Positions 24,500 through 35,762 of a stretch of 64,000 bases of DNA are shown piece by piece. Each line of letters opens with the position of its first letter. Within the stretch, counting starts at the first letter, position 1. A model generated the notes under the pieces. The model ran no database searches. It was given only the letters and a program-made list of their open reading frames with translations, and was not told where the DNA came from. The position numbers and the translations under genes are program-made. The DNA is from Chaunax sp. Z400. Lineage: Eukaryota; Chordata; Actinopteri; Lophiiformes; Chaunacidae. The stretch lies in contig CM075192.1 in the NCBI GenBank assembly GCA_037577475.1, positions 5,331,408 through 5,395,407 on the forward strand, read 5' to 3'.

Positions 24500-24665
24500 T
24501 CAAACCTCAGACAAGGCAGCAAAGTTTGGATCTGGATCACCACCAAAATCAAACTGGTTATTGAAAACATTTCATGAAAATAACTGCTAACTTTTTGAGA
24601 GAGACAGACAGACAAACAGACAAACATCGGCAAAATCCTAACCTCCTTGGCAGTAATAAAAGCAT
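24500..24665 (+). mobile_element. RTE-like LINE 3' tail fragment
   Basis: Order of landmarks: 'ggatctggatcaccaccaaaat', 'taactttttgagagaga', CAGA/CAAA units (24601-24626), then 'aacctccttggcagtaataa' at the end. This is the clearest copy of the family also seen at 1430-1625, 35462-35762 and 55775-55880. Confidence 0.7.
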
Positions 24666-26198
24666 GATAGAATGGATAATAAGAAATACTACAAATATAG
24701 TTTTTATTTTGATATCTAGTGATTCCTGGATCACAAATTGAGCCTATTCTTTCAGATTTTTATCAATTTACCCTTTGTGAACAGAGCAAACTAGTTTTGC
24801 GTGGAAAAACACAATCTTTGAAATATTAGATCTTGGAATATGAGATTAATTATCTTGTTTTAAAAAGTTATTTACTATTTATTATCTTTACGTCCTTATT
24901 TCTAGACTGCATAGAAAGATAATTTTCTCTAGTAAGTGTGTTTATTTCTTGTATACTATCTACTTTTTTGCAGTGAACATTGAACAGTGACAATGACATT
25001 AACCCTATTCAACAGCTTTTTGAGTTTTCATAATTATGACTGTGAGCCAGGGTTTACTTCCTGTCATAGAGCTGTAATAATCATTTAGTTCACCCTAAGT
25101 TTGAGCTTCAGCTAACCATAACTATAGCAATGAACGAACATGCTGCCCATGCTGTAGGGGCATTCCCCTACGGATATCGAGCCCGGTCTCATTTCAAGGA
25201 TGTCCAATTATGCCTTGTCAGCATGTTGAGCGTCTGGATGGAACACACCAGCTTTTAATGTACCTCCTATGGAAATACATCAGTGTCAATATGAGACCAT
25301 CACAGCAACCACCAACGCAATGTATTTTACAAAGAGAGAGAATCCCAAGAGGGTGGAGGTCAGGGGTTGAGTGGTGGATCACAAACAATCGACCCCAGGA
25401 GACCAGATTTCACTCTCTGTGTGAAAGCACACACATCACTGATGTTCTCCAGCACATAACCACATAATTCACCCAAAGTCAATCTCATGCTTTGTGTGGT
25501 GTTCATGTTTTGTGTTACACACCCAATCGTCATGATCCTGGTGCATCTACAAAAAAACAAACAACAACAAAAATAATTAATAAAGCCATAAAAATGTGCT
25601 TCTAAATAGTTAACAGATCCTGACTTCAAATGGACAGCATATATATGGTAGATGTTTGCCATTAACCTCTGCTAAATCTAATTTACCCATAAAAGTGCTG
25701 TTTGTTTTGTGATAAAAGGTGAATTCTGTAATTAAAATAAAGTATAATGAAGACATAGGTGGAGTAAGACTTGTTTATTTTTAACCAATAGAACTCAAAC
25801 AAGGTTTTCATAAATATTGATGTTTATTGCTTTGAACTGAACAAATCAGAAAGGAAAAATATATATAAATTTAACATTTTGTGAAAAGATAAATGATCAC
25901 ATTCATACCGATGTACACAACTAAGAGCCCCATGGAATGTGAGCAGAGAGATTCTGGGTCCTATGTTGGAATCTTATGCCTATAAAGTGGTGGAGAGGTT
26001 TGGGTTTGTTTGATGAAACATGTTACAAGTGTAAAGTAACTCAGACACAAACCTTCACCCACAGCAAACCTTTTCATTTTTCATCTCTTTTTTATCTTGT
26101 TGTTTTCACCTATACTGTCTGTGTTATGATTTTGATGGAGTCCTGAACCTAACCACATATTTTACATGCCTAAAAGTAACCAAAGTGCCATTTCAGGT
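24666..26198. other. Intergenic stretch with one dispersed repeat fragment
   Basis: AT-rich with no gene. The segment 25205-25300 is annotated separately. Frames of 85 and 100 codons at 25210-25662 overlap in antisense and lack domains. Confidence 0.5.
25205..25300 (-). repeat. Dispersed repeat ('tccattggaggtacatt' family), minus copy
   Basis: Reverse-complementing gives 'gatgtatttccataggaggtacattaaaagctggtgtg'. This matches 39708-39752 on the plus strand ('gctgtatttccattggaggtacattgaagcctggtgc') and more weakly 63905-63935 and 42208-42230. Repeat class unknown. Confidence 0.65.
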
Positions 26199-26666
26199 TA
26201 AGCCCCAATTTATACTTCGTAGTACCGGATCTACTCGACCCTACTCTACTCACCTTTTTTGTGTTTCCATTACGTAAAAAGTACCCGGTACTACTTTTTC
26301 AGTACCACCTTCGTTGTGGTTCCAACCGAGCCTAAAACGTCACGTAAAAAGTTACAGACCACTGATTGGTCAATGCCCTGCATGCACGGATAATCCTGCA
26401 CAGAACAAATCAATGGCCGCCACACTCGAACAGTGAAGCAACTTTAGTGACTGTAACTTTTTTTTTATTGCAGCCGCTATATTGAGGAGGTGCAGACGTT
26501 CCTGTCTTAAACAACTGATGAGAGGATGAGAGAGGTGTGTGTCGTGTTGAAGACTACGTCATGGCAATTTCACACGGCATTCCACCTCCCCTGAGGAGGT
26601 ACTACCCTGTAATGGAAAACGACCTGCAGAAAAGTACACGATACCAAGCCGAGATTTGAGCTTTGA
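26199..26666 (+). mobile_element. MITE-like element, copy 1 (about 468 bp)
   Basis: The left end carries 'taagcccc' then 'tactcgaccctactctactc', 'gtttccattacgtaaaaagtac' and 'cggtactactttttcagtacc'. The right end has 'ctgtaatggaaaacgacc' and 'taccaagccgag', so the terminal regions are imperfect inverted repeats. The interior ('cagaccactgattggtcaatg', 'aatggccgccacactcgaacagtgaagc') is repeated in inverse orientation at 57430-57848. There is no coding capacity, so this is a non-autonomous DNA transposon. The superfamily (hAT or other) cannot be settled by eye. Confidence 0.8.
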
Positions 26667-27069
26667 GTTTCAACCACACAAGGTCGAGACAAAGCATCAG
26701 TATATGAGGTACTGGGGTGAAACTGTTGTCATGTCATCGTTGTCAGATTAACATATTGTGAGGACTTAAAAGTTGTTGCTATCGGACGAAATGCAACAAT
26801 GTGCTGGATTGTTGGACATCCGTGTGTTTGTCTGGTTGCACATACAACATGTAATCATGCACTATTCAGCCAGCTACTTTAAAATAATTAACAATCTATC
26901 TACTGTCTTTGGAAATTGGACCAAGGCCTTCCTCACTGCTTTATTGAAATCACATACATACACAGTGTATAACCATACATGTTCATAAGCCCCTCATAAG
27001 AACCTCAACTATCAATCATCCCATCACACAAACGCTTGCACCAGCAGGTCCTAAATGGACTGACTTCAT

Positions 27070-27480
27070 ATTTTAATTTAGTACATGTGGTTTAAGAGTG
27101 GGATGGTCAGGTGGGTGGGGGTGGGGTTGGGGGTGGGGGCTATGAAGCAGACGAAAAGAAAAAAAAAGGTGATTTGCCAAGGTAAGTTCAAGTGGATATC
27201 TGTCCGGGGTTAAAAGTGAAAGTAATTCATTACGTGGAGATAGTGCTTGGCGATATTCCTCATCTTGACGCTTTGCCATGTGGCAGTTTAGAGGGGTGAG
27301 GTGAACGGGGGGGTAAAATGGCCGACAGTGGTGGGAAAGGGCTGGGGGTGAGAAGCATCTACCGCTCCATTGGAGGAGGAGGAATGGCGATGAAGGGATA
27401 AGGGCCAAATTGATGGTCATATTTTACAGTGGGTCAGTGTGGAGCATGCTGTCCAACACTGTAATTACAAGTTTGGTTAG
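27070..27480. promoter_or_regulatory. Candidate conserved noncoding element with G-quadruplex motif
   Basis: Repeat-poor, complex DNA with 'gtgatttgccaaggtaagttc', 'aattcattacgtggagata' and 'gggccaaattgatggtcatattttacag'. Its texture is like deeply conserved vertebrate enhancers. A G-run cluster at 27111-27139 (five runs of three or more G) fits an intramolecular G-quadruplex. Conservation cannot be tested here and the call rests on sequence texture alone. The 115-codon minus frame (27073-27420) is probably spurious. Confidence 0.35.
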
Positions 27481-28954
27481 AGGAGAGAGGAAGAGAGAGG
27501 GGAGGAAGAGAGACAGCAGTCTTTGTCATGGCTCTAAATGAATAGCCAGGCTTAATTGAGTGGTAACCTCTGAAGCTGTTGTGCTAACACTGCAGAGAGA
27601 TGAGGAGATGGAGGGAGAGAAGGGTAAAAAAAAGAGAAGAAAAGTGCTGATAAGACCTTTTGTGCTCATCAGTTTGCTGCCCTATCCTTCCTCACCCTAC
27701 TCTACTGAAAGCTACCATTTCAGATCAGCACACACTGAGTGGGTTCTCTGCACAAAGAACATTTAAGATACTGACAATTTCCCAAACCCTAGTGTGCCTC
27801 TTATATAAGGTGTACTTGGTTTACTTTCATGTTAGGTGTCATGCTGTGATGAGCAGGGATGAGAATGTGTTGAATGGTCTCATAGCTGAGCCAATCACAG
27901 GACACGTGAAAAGTGAAAGACATGTTCAGGAAAATCATATTTTTGTCTGAACATTAACGTGAACACAGGACCAAATACTCAAACCAACCCGTCCATGTAA
28001 AGTTCTGTTCAAGCTGACTGCATTATATTTTGTGCACTCACTCAAAGTATTTATTTTGCTCTTGTTGATAAAATCACCAGACTGGCAGCGACATAACACA
28101 TAGAAACAGACGTGGTTCAGATACATCTATTCTCAGCTCAAAGTGAATATAAAAAAGACCTTCAACACATAAGACATACAAAATCTGTAATGTTAAAATT
28201 AACACATTAAAATCCTTAAAAAACACCTTTTACAATTCATTCTCTCTCATTAATAATTCCAGAACTCATGAATACGCAAATATTTTTCATATCAAGTTCA
28301 ACTGTTGGACACAAGAGAGAGATCTCTCCATTCTAGTCTATGTGTAGGAACAAGAAATGAACCTCATGTCTGTCTGCAGCTCTACTTCCACCTGCATACA
28401 GTGTAATCTGTGTTTGGCACCAACAGACTAAAAGGCATATTTCAAGGACAGGAAGATACCAACAAGTGTGAGCTCTGCTTTTTCTGGTCATTGTGTTACT
28501 GCAAGAAGGACATCTTCTTGGTCAAATTACAAATCCATGACCTTTTCTGGTTTTACATTTCACTTGTTTGGAAGGACAAAGGTCAAAATGTTCCATTAAC
28601 ATGGTTCTTACATTCCTCTGTTCATATAGAGATATTGTCTTTGAGTTGTAAACCTGTGGACGATTAGACAACAATTAGAACTTTAAAGAAATGTTTTCTT
28701 CCCATAAAACACAGAACATTTGGACGACCACTAAAATGCATGATGACATCATCTCTGAGTACATAGTCACATCTCATGATGGATACCCTGGACATAAAGG
28801 GAGAGTTAGTTTTAGGCTGATGCCATCTCTGTGTTCCATACTACCTCACATGTCCTTTTATAAAACCTGTTTTTAGATTCCCAAAGCGCTATTACATAAA
28901 CCTTCTGTTGATAAGGGTAGGTGCTACTTAAAATTGCACATCAATCACAGCCGC
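27481..28954. other. Intergenic stretch, no gene seen
   Basis: Purine-rich at 27480-27530 and 27595-27650, then AT-rich ordinary DNA. Frames of up to 96 codons have no recognisable domain. Confidence 0.5.
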
Positions 28955-29205
28955 CTGCACATCATTGCAGGAGGTAGAGCGGTCGCTCACGGAGCAAAAG
29001 GTCGGTGGTTCGATCCTCAGCCCCTGCAAGTCTACAAGTTGAAGTATCCTTGAGCAAAGATACTGAACCCCAATTTGCTTCCTGGGCGCTGCATGTAGTG
29101 GCAGCTCACTGCTCCTCAGGGATGGGTCAAATGCAGAGAAATAATTTCCCGCTGTGGGATTAATACAGTATCTAAAATAAAATAAACAAATAAAAAAAAA
29201 ATCAA
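28955..29205 (+). mobile_element. tRNA-derived SINE
   Basis: The head includes 'ggtagagcggtcgctcacgg' and a canonical B box (ggtcggtggttcgatcc, 29000-29016). The body reads 'agtatccttgagcaaagatactgaacccc', and it ends in an A-rich tail (29172-29203). It lacks the cloverleaf pairing of a functional tRNA. A TT-containing A-tail marks the 3' end. Confidence 0.82.
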
Positions 29206-29939
29206 ACAATATCTAAACATAAAAAAGCTTAAACAAATTCTGAAGTTCAACTGAACTAGAATGAGCACAAACCTCCACCTGACCCTTTGGTGTCCAGCAA
29301 ACACATATGGGCCTAATCTGGGCTAAGCATTATTATGTGCATGTATTTCTGTGTAATCACTCCATTTCAGTGTACCCTATAACCAAAGTAAAATGTATCT
29401 GGAAAACCTCCTAACAACATGTCATTGATTTATTCTGCTAGCTGACAAACTACCACACAGACAAAAAAAGCCTCTTTTTTTGCAGTATTGCTGTAACAGA
29501 AGTTAGTGCTACGATAGGATGGACTCCCTGAGTGAGGAAGCTCATTTGTAAGGTAAAGTATATAATCCACTAGCACTTAATAGAGTTTTGTTCTCCTTTT
29601 CAGCAGAGAATAGAAGGAGGTGCTGTTTGGTGAGAGTTAATGGGTCATCAATGAGCTGCAGGTCAATGCAGCTAAAGTACAGCCAGACTTCATTTGAGCT
29701 GAGGAAGAGATTCTTTACTAGAAGCATTTGTGGCTGCAGAGCGCTGCCCTGTAGGTACAAACACATGTCCTGATAAGAGAGTAACCTTTGATGCTTCTCT
29801 CTGTCTTTCAGTGCCTCATTCTTTCCTCCATTTCTCCATCTTTCCACTCTCTCCTTCCTATCTATCTCTTTTCAATTCTTTGCTCCAATTTCCCCTTCAC
29901 ATCCCAGTCTGTGTGATTGTGGCGTCTCGTCACAATTTT
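29206..29939. other. Intergenic stretch, no gene seen
   Basis: Unremarkable DNA. The segment 29580-29760 is moderately complex, with conflicting frames on both strands. A pyrimidine-rich patch lies at 29800-29900. Confidence 0.45.
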
Positions 29940-30241
29940 GGCAGACATTTCTTTTCATTTTCTTTTCTCATCTCCGGTTTTATTTTTGGCCTCCTGCTCC
30001 TAAAACCCACAAACACCCACCCCACCCCACCCCACCACCATTTCTTCTTCTTCCTCTCTCCTCAATCTTTTTCTGCAATCAGCTCGTCATTTAGGACGGC
30101 TTGTTTCTTTCAATGTTCCGAGGTAATGGCGGAGCATAACGGGTCTGCCGTCTGAGAGAATGAGGGAACAATTTGTTCCCTTTGCAGTGAGTGGGGACAG
30201 TTGTGATCAAGGCTGTGATCTGCAAACGCACAGGCCTGCTA

Positions 30242-30272
<31 letters not shown>

Positions 30273-30700
30273 AACACACACACACACACAAAACAGGGAT
30301 GATGAGGCCATTTCCTCCCTCATCTCCAGATCCTCATCTAACCGCTAATGAAAAACACGACAATTACCCACAACTCTTTTCACCTCCGCCTTCAGCAGCA
30401 GTAATCTAGGTGCCGATATGCAGTCAGCTTGTCATTTTACCTCCGCTGTCCCTTCCTCTTCCCCATCTGTCCATCCCTTCTCCCCTGTCCATTTAGAGAG
30501 GACCTTGGGCACTGGGAGTGTTCAGTGACAATGATGACTGCTGCTGGATGGTCATAAGAATGTGATTGGAATTAGAGATATGATATAGCATTACTTACAT
30601 GGGCCAGTGAGGGACTGACAAAGGCTACGCTGAGGGTAATGAACAATGGATTACGAGTGAGTAATGAAGCACTGAGGATTATCACTTGGTGCCATGGGAC
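29940..30700. promoter_or_regulatory. Candidate conserved noncoding block
   Basis: Complex, mostly repeat-free sequence on both sides of a CA array. Landmarks: 'ttaggacggcttgtttctttc', 'gaggtaatggcggagcataacggg', 'gctaatgaaaaacacgacaattaccc', 'agtaatgaagcactgaggattatcac'. TAAT cores are frequent. A C-run cluster at 30016-30034 could form a G-quadruplex on the minus strand. Enhancer-like texture is the only evidence, and an unrecognised untranslated exon is an alternative. Confidence 0.4.
30242..30292. repeat. (CA)n microsatellite, interrupted
   Basis: Two CA runs separated by TATACACAAA. Confidence 0.95.
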
Positions 30701-31199
30701 AATCATGAAACCTTCATTTTGTTAGCGGAGTCAGCTTGTGTGTGTCTGTATGCGTTCTCTGCAAACCTCAGCCCTATATAGTCCAGAATCAGATTTAATT
30801 AGAAGCATCATTCTTTAGTTTGTCCGATAAATGAACAAATAAATATTTTAAATTTAAAGGCAGGTTAAGTGGAAATTGAGGATTCTTGACATCATTTTCT
30901 ACACAATGATATTATTGTGAAATGTAGAATTGAATGAATCCTCTACAGTCGCACTGTGTTGCGTCCATAATTACATGCAAGCATATTTGATGAGGCAACT
31001 CCACACTGTGCTGTCCACATGACAGTGCATCATCTCCTGTTACTTTTCTACCTCTCTGCACCAGGTGACAGCAAGGTGTCAGTCCTGATGGCACTTTAAT
31101 TAATTTTGTTTGTCCTGTTCACTGATAGTCATGGACTACTGGGTATCCATGTTCCTGCAGCAGTGACATGTGAGTGTGTGCTGATGTGTGTTACTCACG
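30701..31199. other. Intergenic stretch, no gene seen
   Basis: Mixed DNA. The segment 30930-31110 has complex texture (aattacatgcaagcatatttgatg; cactttaattaattttg) and might extend the preceding candidate regulatory block. Confidence 0.35.
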
Positions 31200-31500
31200 A
31201 TGTGGGGAAATAAATCTGATTCCACAGCCACATTATGGGGACTTGCCCTCCTTATGGGGACAAATTGCAAATCCACATGACGTATGCCATTAATTTCTAG
31301 GGTGAGGACTTGGTTTAAGGTTAGGTTCAGGTTACGGAGAGGGTAAAGGTGAGGGTTAGGGTAATAGCGGTTGTGGTAGGTTCAGGGTAGTAGAATGGAA
31401 ATCTATGTATACTTCACAAATATACCACAGCTGTGTGTGTATATTTGTACAACTAACACGAGTTATTAACCTTTGGAGCGAGGACCTTTTCGGAAAGTGA
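31200..31500 (+). repeat. Dispersed fish repeat with GGTTAGGGT-like core
   Basis: Begins 'tgtggggaaataaatctgattcc', carries 'ggttaggttcaggttac ... gagggttagggtaatag' in the middle (31320-31370), and closes with 'aagtgaggacattcagg'. This matches a widespread teleost interspersed repeat. The TTAGGG-like phrase belongs to the repeat and is not telomeric DNA. Confidence 0.6.
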
Positions 31501-32307
31501 GGACATTCAGGTTGGCGTAATGCGTAATTTTTTTTTGCTGAAGATGTGGACTGTAAAGGGCCTTGAGGACATCCTGTTTCATCCTGACTCAAAATCTCAG
31601 CTTGTCGTTATTGTGGTGAAGAAGCGTACAGAGTTTAGTCCTGGAAAAAACTGTTTGGAAAACTGTCCACAGCAGTCAAAACTGTATTCTGCCTCAAAGG
31701 AGCTGCGGAGGTCCTGACTGGACAGACATTTAGGAATGATAATGTAGCATCAAACTGTACAAGAGGAGAGATGGAATAAAAAAGATGAAATCTACCTCAC
31801 CACAAATGTGGTGACACTGAGGGACCATCTCAGAATGATGGAGGATAAAGCGAGAGGCAGACTGACATAACAGCTAAAGTTTAACAGCATACAAGATGTT
31901 AAATAGGACCGTTCTGGTTCAGGTCTTCATCTTTAACAAGCAATGTTAAGGGGAAGCGTCACGACTGACTGAGATCTGCAAGACCGCAAGCACAAATCCC
32001 ATAAGAGAGGACATTAATGAAACCCTTTAAAGAGAGAAAGAGCAGAACAAGCTCCTAACGTAGAAATGCAGGGGGAAAGAGGGACACAACTGTTTTTGAC
32101 AGAGAAACAGTCTATTTGCTGATTACAGGGAGAGATGAAGCTGTCATGCCTGCTGAAAGTCTGTATCTTTTTGCAAGACCTGGCGCAATGACAGACATAC
32201 AGTATGTGGATGTGACTGTGGAAATATGCAGAGGAGATCAACACAGAAATGAGAGAGCAGGTTGTTCCACTCTGCCAATCTAATGCTGCACTCACAACAA
32301 ATCAAAG
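31501..32307. other. Unresolved stretch upstream of MADF relic
   Basis: Short frames only: 65 codons plus at 31520-31717, 93 codons minus at 32014-32295. Base composition is even and repeats are few. It may hold further decayed parts of the element that brought the MADF sequence, but I recognise no transposase motif. Confidence 0.35.
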
Positions 32308-32645
32308 CACACTGATGCAGAAATCGTAGCTGTACACGGACACCCAGAACTGTACGACAACTTTGTAAACCTGCCGGATCAGACCAAGAAGGAGAAGGAT
32401 TGGAAAGTTGCACTCTAACGTAGTTAAGCGCTAGATAACAAAACCTGGGGTTTCCCTCCCAGCAGAGTTGTGGTTTTACAGGTCATGTTAACGTGTGCTT
32501 CTTCTCAGAGGACGTTTGCTGGAGGAGATGGAAGGGCCTCAGGGACACGTATGTAAAGGAGAAGAAGAGGGAAAGTGAGAGAAGGAGTGGGTCAGCAGCA
32601 GGCAAAGGGAAGAAGTGGAAGTAGGCTGCGTTCCTGTTTTTACCC
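32308..32645 (+). pseudogene. Broken MADF-domain gene with intron-like gap
   Basis: Two coding-like blocks read as the halves of a MADF domain, a Myb/SANT-like DNA-binding fold found in fish single-copy genes and in PIF/Harbinger transposon partner proteins. Block 1 (32317-32415) gives AVHGHPELYDNF followed by DQTKKEKDWKVAL and then a stop. Block 2 (32508-32626) gives EDVCWRRWKGLRDTYVKEKK, RESERRSGSAAGKGKKWK and a TAG. After the TAG the reading resumes as FLFLPDPFVAPRETS (32637-32676), a segment also usual after this domain. The 90-odd bases between the blocks end in a good acceptor (tgtgcttcttctcag), so the gap looks like an intron. Stops in both blocks and the missing N-terminus show that it is dead. 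It may descend from a Harbinger element or from a host MADF gene. Confidence 0.75.
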
Positions 32646-32676
32646 GACCCCTTTGTTGCTCCAAGAGAGACTAGCA

Positions 32677-33087
32677 TGGGGTAACATGAGGCAGGGGGGG
32701 TCAGGGGAGACAGTACCCAGACCGAAGAGGATGCAGGACAGTCTGGGAATGATGAGGGTTCAGAGGCAGCAGCAGGGCCGTCTCTGCCTGTTAGTGGGAG
32801 GCTGGTTCAAAAGTCAAGACACTCATAGAAAACATAGAAACCTCATATTTATAGAGGCTCAGAGGATTAACACACTGCTCTCTATGCTTTCTTTGACACA
32901 CTGTGCACGCAAATAATTCTAATTTTTTTTTTTTTGTGTTTCCATGACAACAATTTGATGTTGGGGGGCGTAATGCCCTCTCCTGATGCTTTTAATATAG
33001 CAGGGTTACATTATTTTTTCCTTAAAAATACAGTATTGCAACAATTAACGTTTGTTTGAATCACTGAATTAGTTCGTTGTCATTTTG
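32677..33087. other. Decayed downstream coding of MADF relic, then AT-rich DNA
   Basis: From 32690 to 32800 a Gly/Glu/Gln-rich reading (GDSTQTEEDAGQ, GNDEGSEAAAGP) continues the frame of the relic's second block, as acidic linkers do in such proteins. It then fades. A T12 run follows (32923-32934). Confidence 0.35.
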
Positions 33088-33185
33088 CAGTGGTAGAATG
33101 CAGCTAAGCATATTTGCACAAGTACTGTACTTGCAAGTACAGTTAAAACTCACTCATTCAGTACTTGTACTTTACTTTTATGCAA
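33088..33185 (+). mobile_element. MITE-like 'aagtactgtac' repeat fragment
   Basis: The phrases 'cagtggtagaatgcagctaag', 'cacaagtactgtacttgcaagtac' and 'gtacttgtactttactttta' match the left end of a very common teleost non-autonomous element. That element's consensus has 'gtggaaagtaactaagtac' and 'tcaagtactgtacttaagtac' in the same order. The other end was not found. Confidence 0.65.
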
Positions 33186-33535
33186 TAATGTTGTCTCATT
33201 GTTGTCAGTTCACAAACTGAAATAGTATTTCTGTTCACTGGAGTAAGCATTTCATGCAGCGTTGTTGCAAGTAGTATGTTAGTAATGTGTATTATACTAC
33301 AGGGAAGCAGTAATTGTACAATGGAGGTCAAAGTAGCAGCTGTAAATAATAATATAATAATAATAATAGCACTAACTGAAAGTTAAAAACTAAGGCTTAC
33401 TAAACTAGTTTAACCAGAAACAAACCCAATAGCATCCCATGAAATTGTCCTGGAGCTGTCTAATGTTGAAACACAGCATTTAAGTATCAACAAAAATATG
33501 ACTTTGTCTGGACCTCACCTTGATGCCTGTTCCAG

Positions 33536-33573
<38 letters not shown>

Positions 33574-34065
33574 AGGGAGATAGCATAGGATATTATAACC
33601 ACTCATAATTCTTTGAGCTCGCTAAAATGTGACATTGATAATCATAGGTCCACTTGGGCAAAAAACATGAGATGATCAGACAGGCCGTAAACAAGCCTAC
33701 AGTTTAGCCAGATTATCTGCAGACCACATTACTCAGAGATAAAGTGAGGGCAGCGGTATCTCTGCCAATATTTCTTAAGTGTACAGGAAGCTTTAAGTGA
33801 ACACAAGTACGGGAAATACGATAAGTCAGAATTAAAGTAGGGAGGTTGTCTGTAAACTCTCTACTCTGCACCTTTCTTTTCTCACCCAGAAGAACTTGGA
33901 AAGGTTTGTTTACAACCTGCTGGTTGTTTTACCACCTGTTTCCTGTTCCTTCAGCCTTATTTTTTATCGACCCATAAAACTGATGGGGGGATATAGTTGT
34001 CAGTATGTCTGTCCGTCCATAATCATCTTTTTGTCTGGAGCATATCTCATATTATTTTGACCATG
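33186..34065. other. Intergenic stretch, no gene seen
   Basis: AT-rich, with a GT array at 33537-33571 and a short AAT run near 33345-33366. No gene or identifiable repeat otherwise. Confidence 0.5.
33537..33571. repeat. (GT)n microsatellite
   Basis: About 17 GT units. Confidence 0.95.
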
Positions 34066-34395
34066 ATAAGTATTTGTGCTTTTTGACATTTTGAATTTTC
34101 TACAAATTTTATTATTCAAAGAAACATGATTTTTAAGGTGAGTCTTAACGGTGGTAATTGGAGCGTATCCGGCAAACTATACACATACATATCAACCATG
34201 ATAACTCTTTTAATATTTAGATTTTCCTACAAATCTTATGTTTGAGTTTTCCATGGAAAGAATATTTTAAGGTGACTCTGAAGGTAGTCATCTTCTTCTT
34301 AGCGTATATCCAAAAACATATTAAAACAGGTTTCTCTTGAGAATGAGACCTCGTGTCTCACCTGTATAAATAAAGGTTAAAAAAAAAAAAAATCC
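33965..34395 (+). mobile_element. LINE-like 3' region with internal duplication and poly-A
   Basis: Ends in 'gagaatgagacctcgtgtctcacctgtataaataaaggtt' followed by an A-run (34380-34392), the classic fish LINE tail with an AATAAA signal. Upstream, two diverged units of about 120-130 bp lie in tandem. Both contain 'ccatgataa', 'tttcctacaaatcttat'-like and 'aaggtga(g/c)tct' phrases, then 'agcgtatatcc'-like ends (roughly 34070-34195 and 34196-34315). A GTCTGTCCGTCC phrase opens the segment. Confidence 0.55.
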
Positions 34396-34819
34396 ACTAC
34401 TCTGGGCTCACCAAAGGAATGAAGGATTTGTCAAACACTGTTGAATTTGGTGTTCAATTTTTTGGCGATGTCGGGATGATATGTCATCTTCAGCTGACTC
34501 TCACTTTGAAATATTGTTATTCATTTTATTTGACAAAATAAGTCAAGGTTCTGTCATTGCAAAGAAGTTTGCCCAAATTAAAGTCTAAAACCAGCAAAAA
34601 AAGTGTTCAAATTTGATTCTCCAATCACATTTATATTAGTTCATGAACATGTAAAGCTAATATTGTTCAAGGTAGCAGTGAACTCCTTCATAATGATCTG
34701 AATTGGTTGCATTAGTGCTCATATTTATTTTGATGATGTCACTGCCATTAGTGTCACTTGTCTGTTAGTAGATTTCGCAGTCAAGAGACTGATGTGTGTC
34801 AAACTCTACTGCAAGTAGT

Positions 34820-35240
34820 CATCCATGCATCCATCCATCCATCCATCAATGCATCCATCCATCCATCCACCCATCCATGCATCCATCCACCCATCCATCC
34901 ATCCATGCATCCATCCATCCATCAATGCATCCATCCATCCATCCATCCATGCATCCATCCACCCATCCATCCATGCATCCATCCATCCATGCATCCATCC
35001 ATCCATCCATCCATCCATGCATCCATCCATCCATCCATGCATCCATCCATCCATGCATCCATCCATGCATCATCCATCCATCCACCCATCCATCCATGCA
35101 TCCATCCATCCATCCATCCATGCATCATCCATCCATCCACCCATCCAAGCATCCATCCATCCATGCATCCATCCATCCATCCATCCATGCATCCATCCAT
35201 GCATCATCCATCCATCCACCCATCCAAGCATCCATCCATA
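34820..35240. repeat. (ATCC)n tetranucleotide array with GCATCC variants
   Basis: About 420 bases of ATCC repeats, interrupted many times by TGCATCC, CACCC and ATCATCC variants. Because 4 is not a multiple of 3, all frames stay open and give seven overlapping reading frames of Ile-His-Pro or Met-Asp-Gly-Trp type. None is a gene. Arrays like this often grow from the GATG tail of L2-like elements, and an L2-like fragment does lie next to it (35266-35335). Confidence 0.96.
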
Positions 35241-35265
35241 TCCTATCCAGATATAGAGACAAACA

Positions 35266-35335
35266 AGCAGGTCTGAGTTTGAACCCAGACCTGAGGCTGT
35301 AAGGTGACGGTCCTAACCACCATACCACCATGTTA
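35266..35335 (+). mobile_element. L2-like repeat fragment
   Basis: Reads 'tttgaacccagacctgaggctgtaagg' and 'cctaaccaccataccaccatg', the fish repeat phrase seen more fully at 55330-55575. It borders the ATCC array. Confidence 0.55.
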
Positions 35336-35461
35336 CCCTACGAGTCATTTCAGCCTCATAATTAAGTCACTTTCATATGACATGAATCAGGACTTGTTGT
35401 GTGTAAATCTAGTCTATGATGAGGCTAAATGAGTAGGTGATCACCATTTAGCTGGCCTGGC

Positions 35462-35762
35462 CCATCCCCCACCCCTTCATCAAGTTTTGTGGAAAGATCT
35501 TCAGTAGATTATGTGTAGTTTATGTATGTATGTATGAAGTCGGTTTGGTAGTTAGGGAACATTAGGGAAAATGCCCATTTTCCCACTGTTAAAGAAAGTT
35601 AAAAAAAAAAACTCCTAGATCCGAACCACAACTTAACGACTTCTTTCTAGGCTCATGACTCATCCTTCCACCAAGTTTCATTAAATTTGTCCCTTTTTTT
35701 GTAATCCTGTGAAAAACAGACAGACACATGAAAACATAACCTCTTTGGTGAGTGTAATAAAA
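35462..35762 (+). mobile_element. RTE-like LINE 3' tail fragment
   Basis: Carries 'catcaagttttgtggaaagatc', then later 'tccttccaccaagtttcatt', 'tttgtaatcctgtgaaaaacagacagac', and terminal 'aaaacataacctctttggtgagtgtaataa'. The two half-similar phrases suggest one degraded copy or two overlapping copies. Confidence 0.65.

Noticed and set aside
28955..29040. Possible tRNA gene with a good B box
   Set aside because: The acceptor and anticodon stems do not pair, and a SINE body and A-rich tail follow. It is a tRNA-derived SINE.
31320..31370. TTAGGG-like phrases suggesting interstitial telomere repeats
   Set aside because: The units are irregular and sit inside a known-looking dispersed fish repeat. 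There is no run of exact TTAGGG units.
34758..35331. Seven overlapping open frames of 68-172 codons (Ile-His-Pro and Met-Asp-Gly-Trp repeats)
   Set aside because: They are translations of an ATCC tetranucleotide array, open in every frame because the unit has no stop. There is no evidence of a protein.
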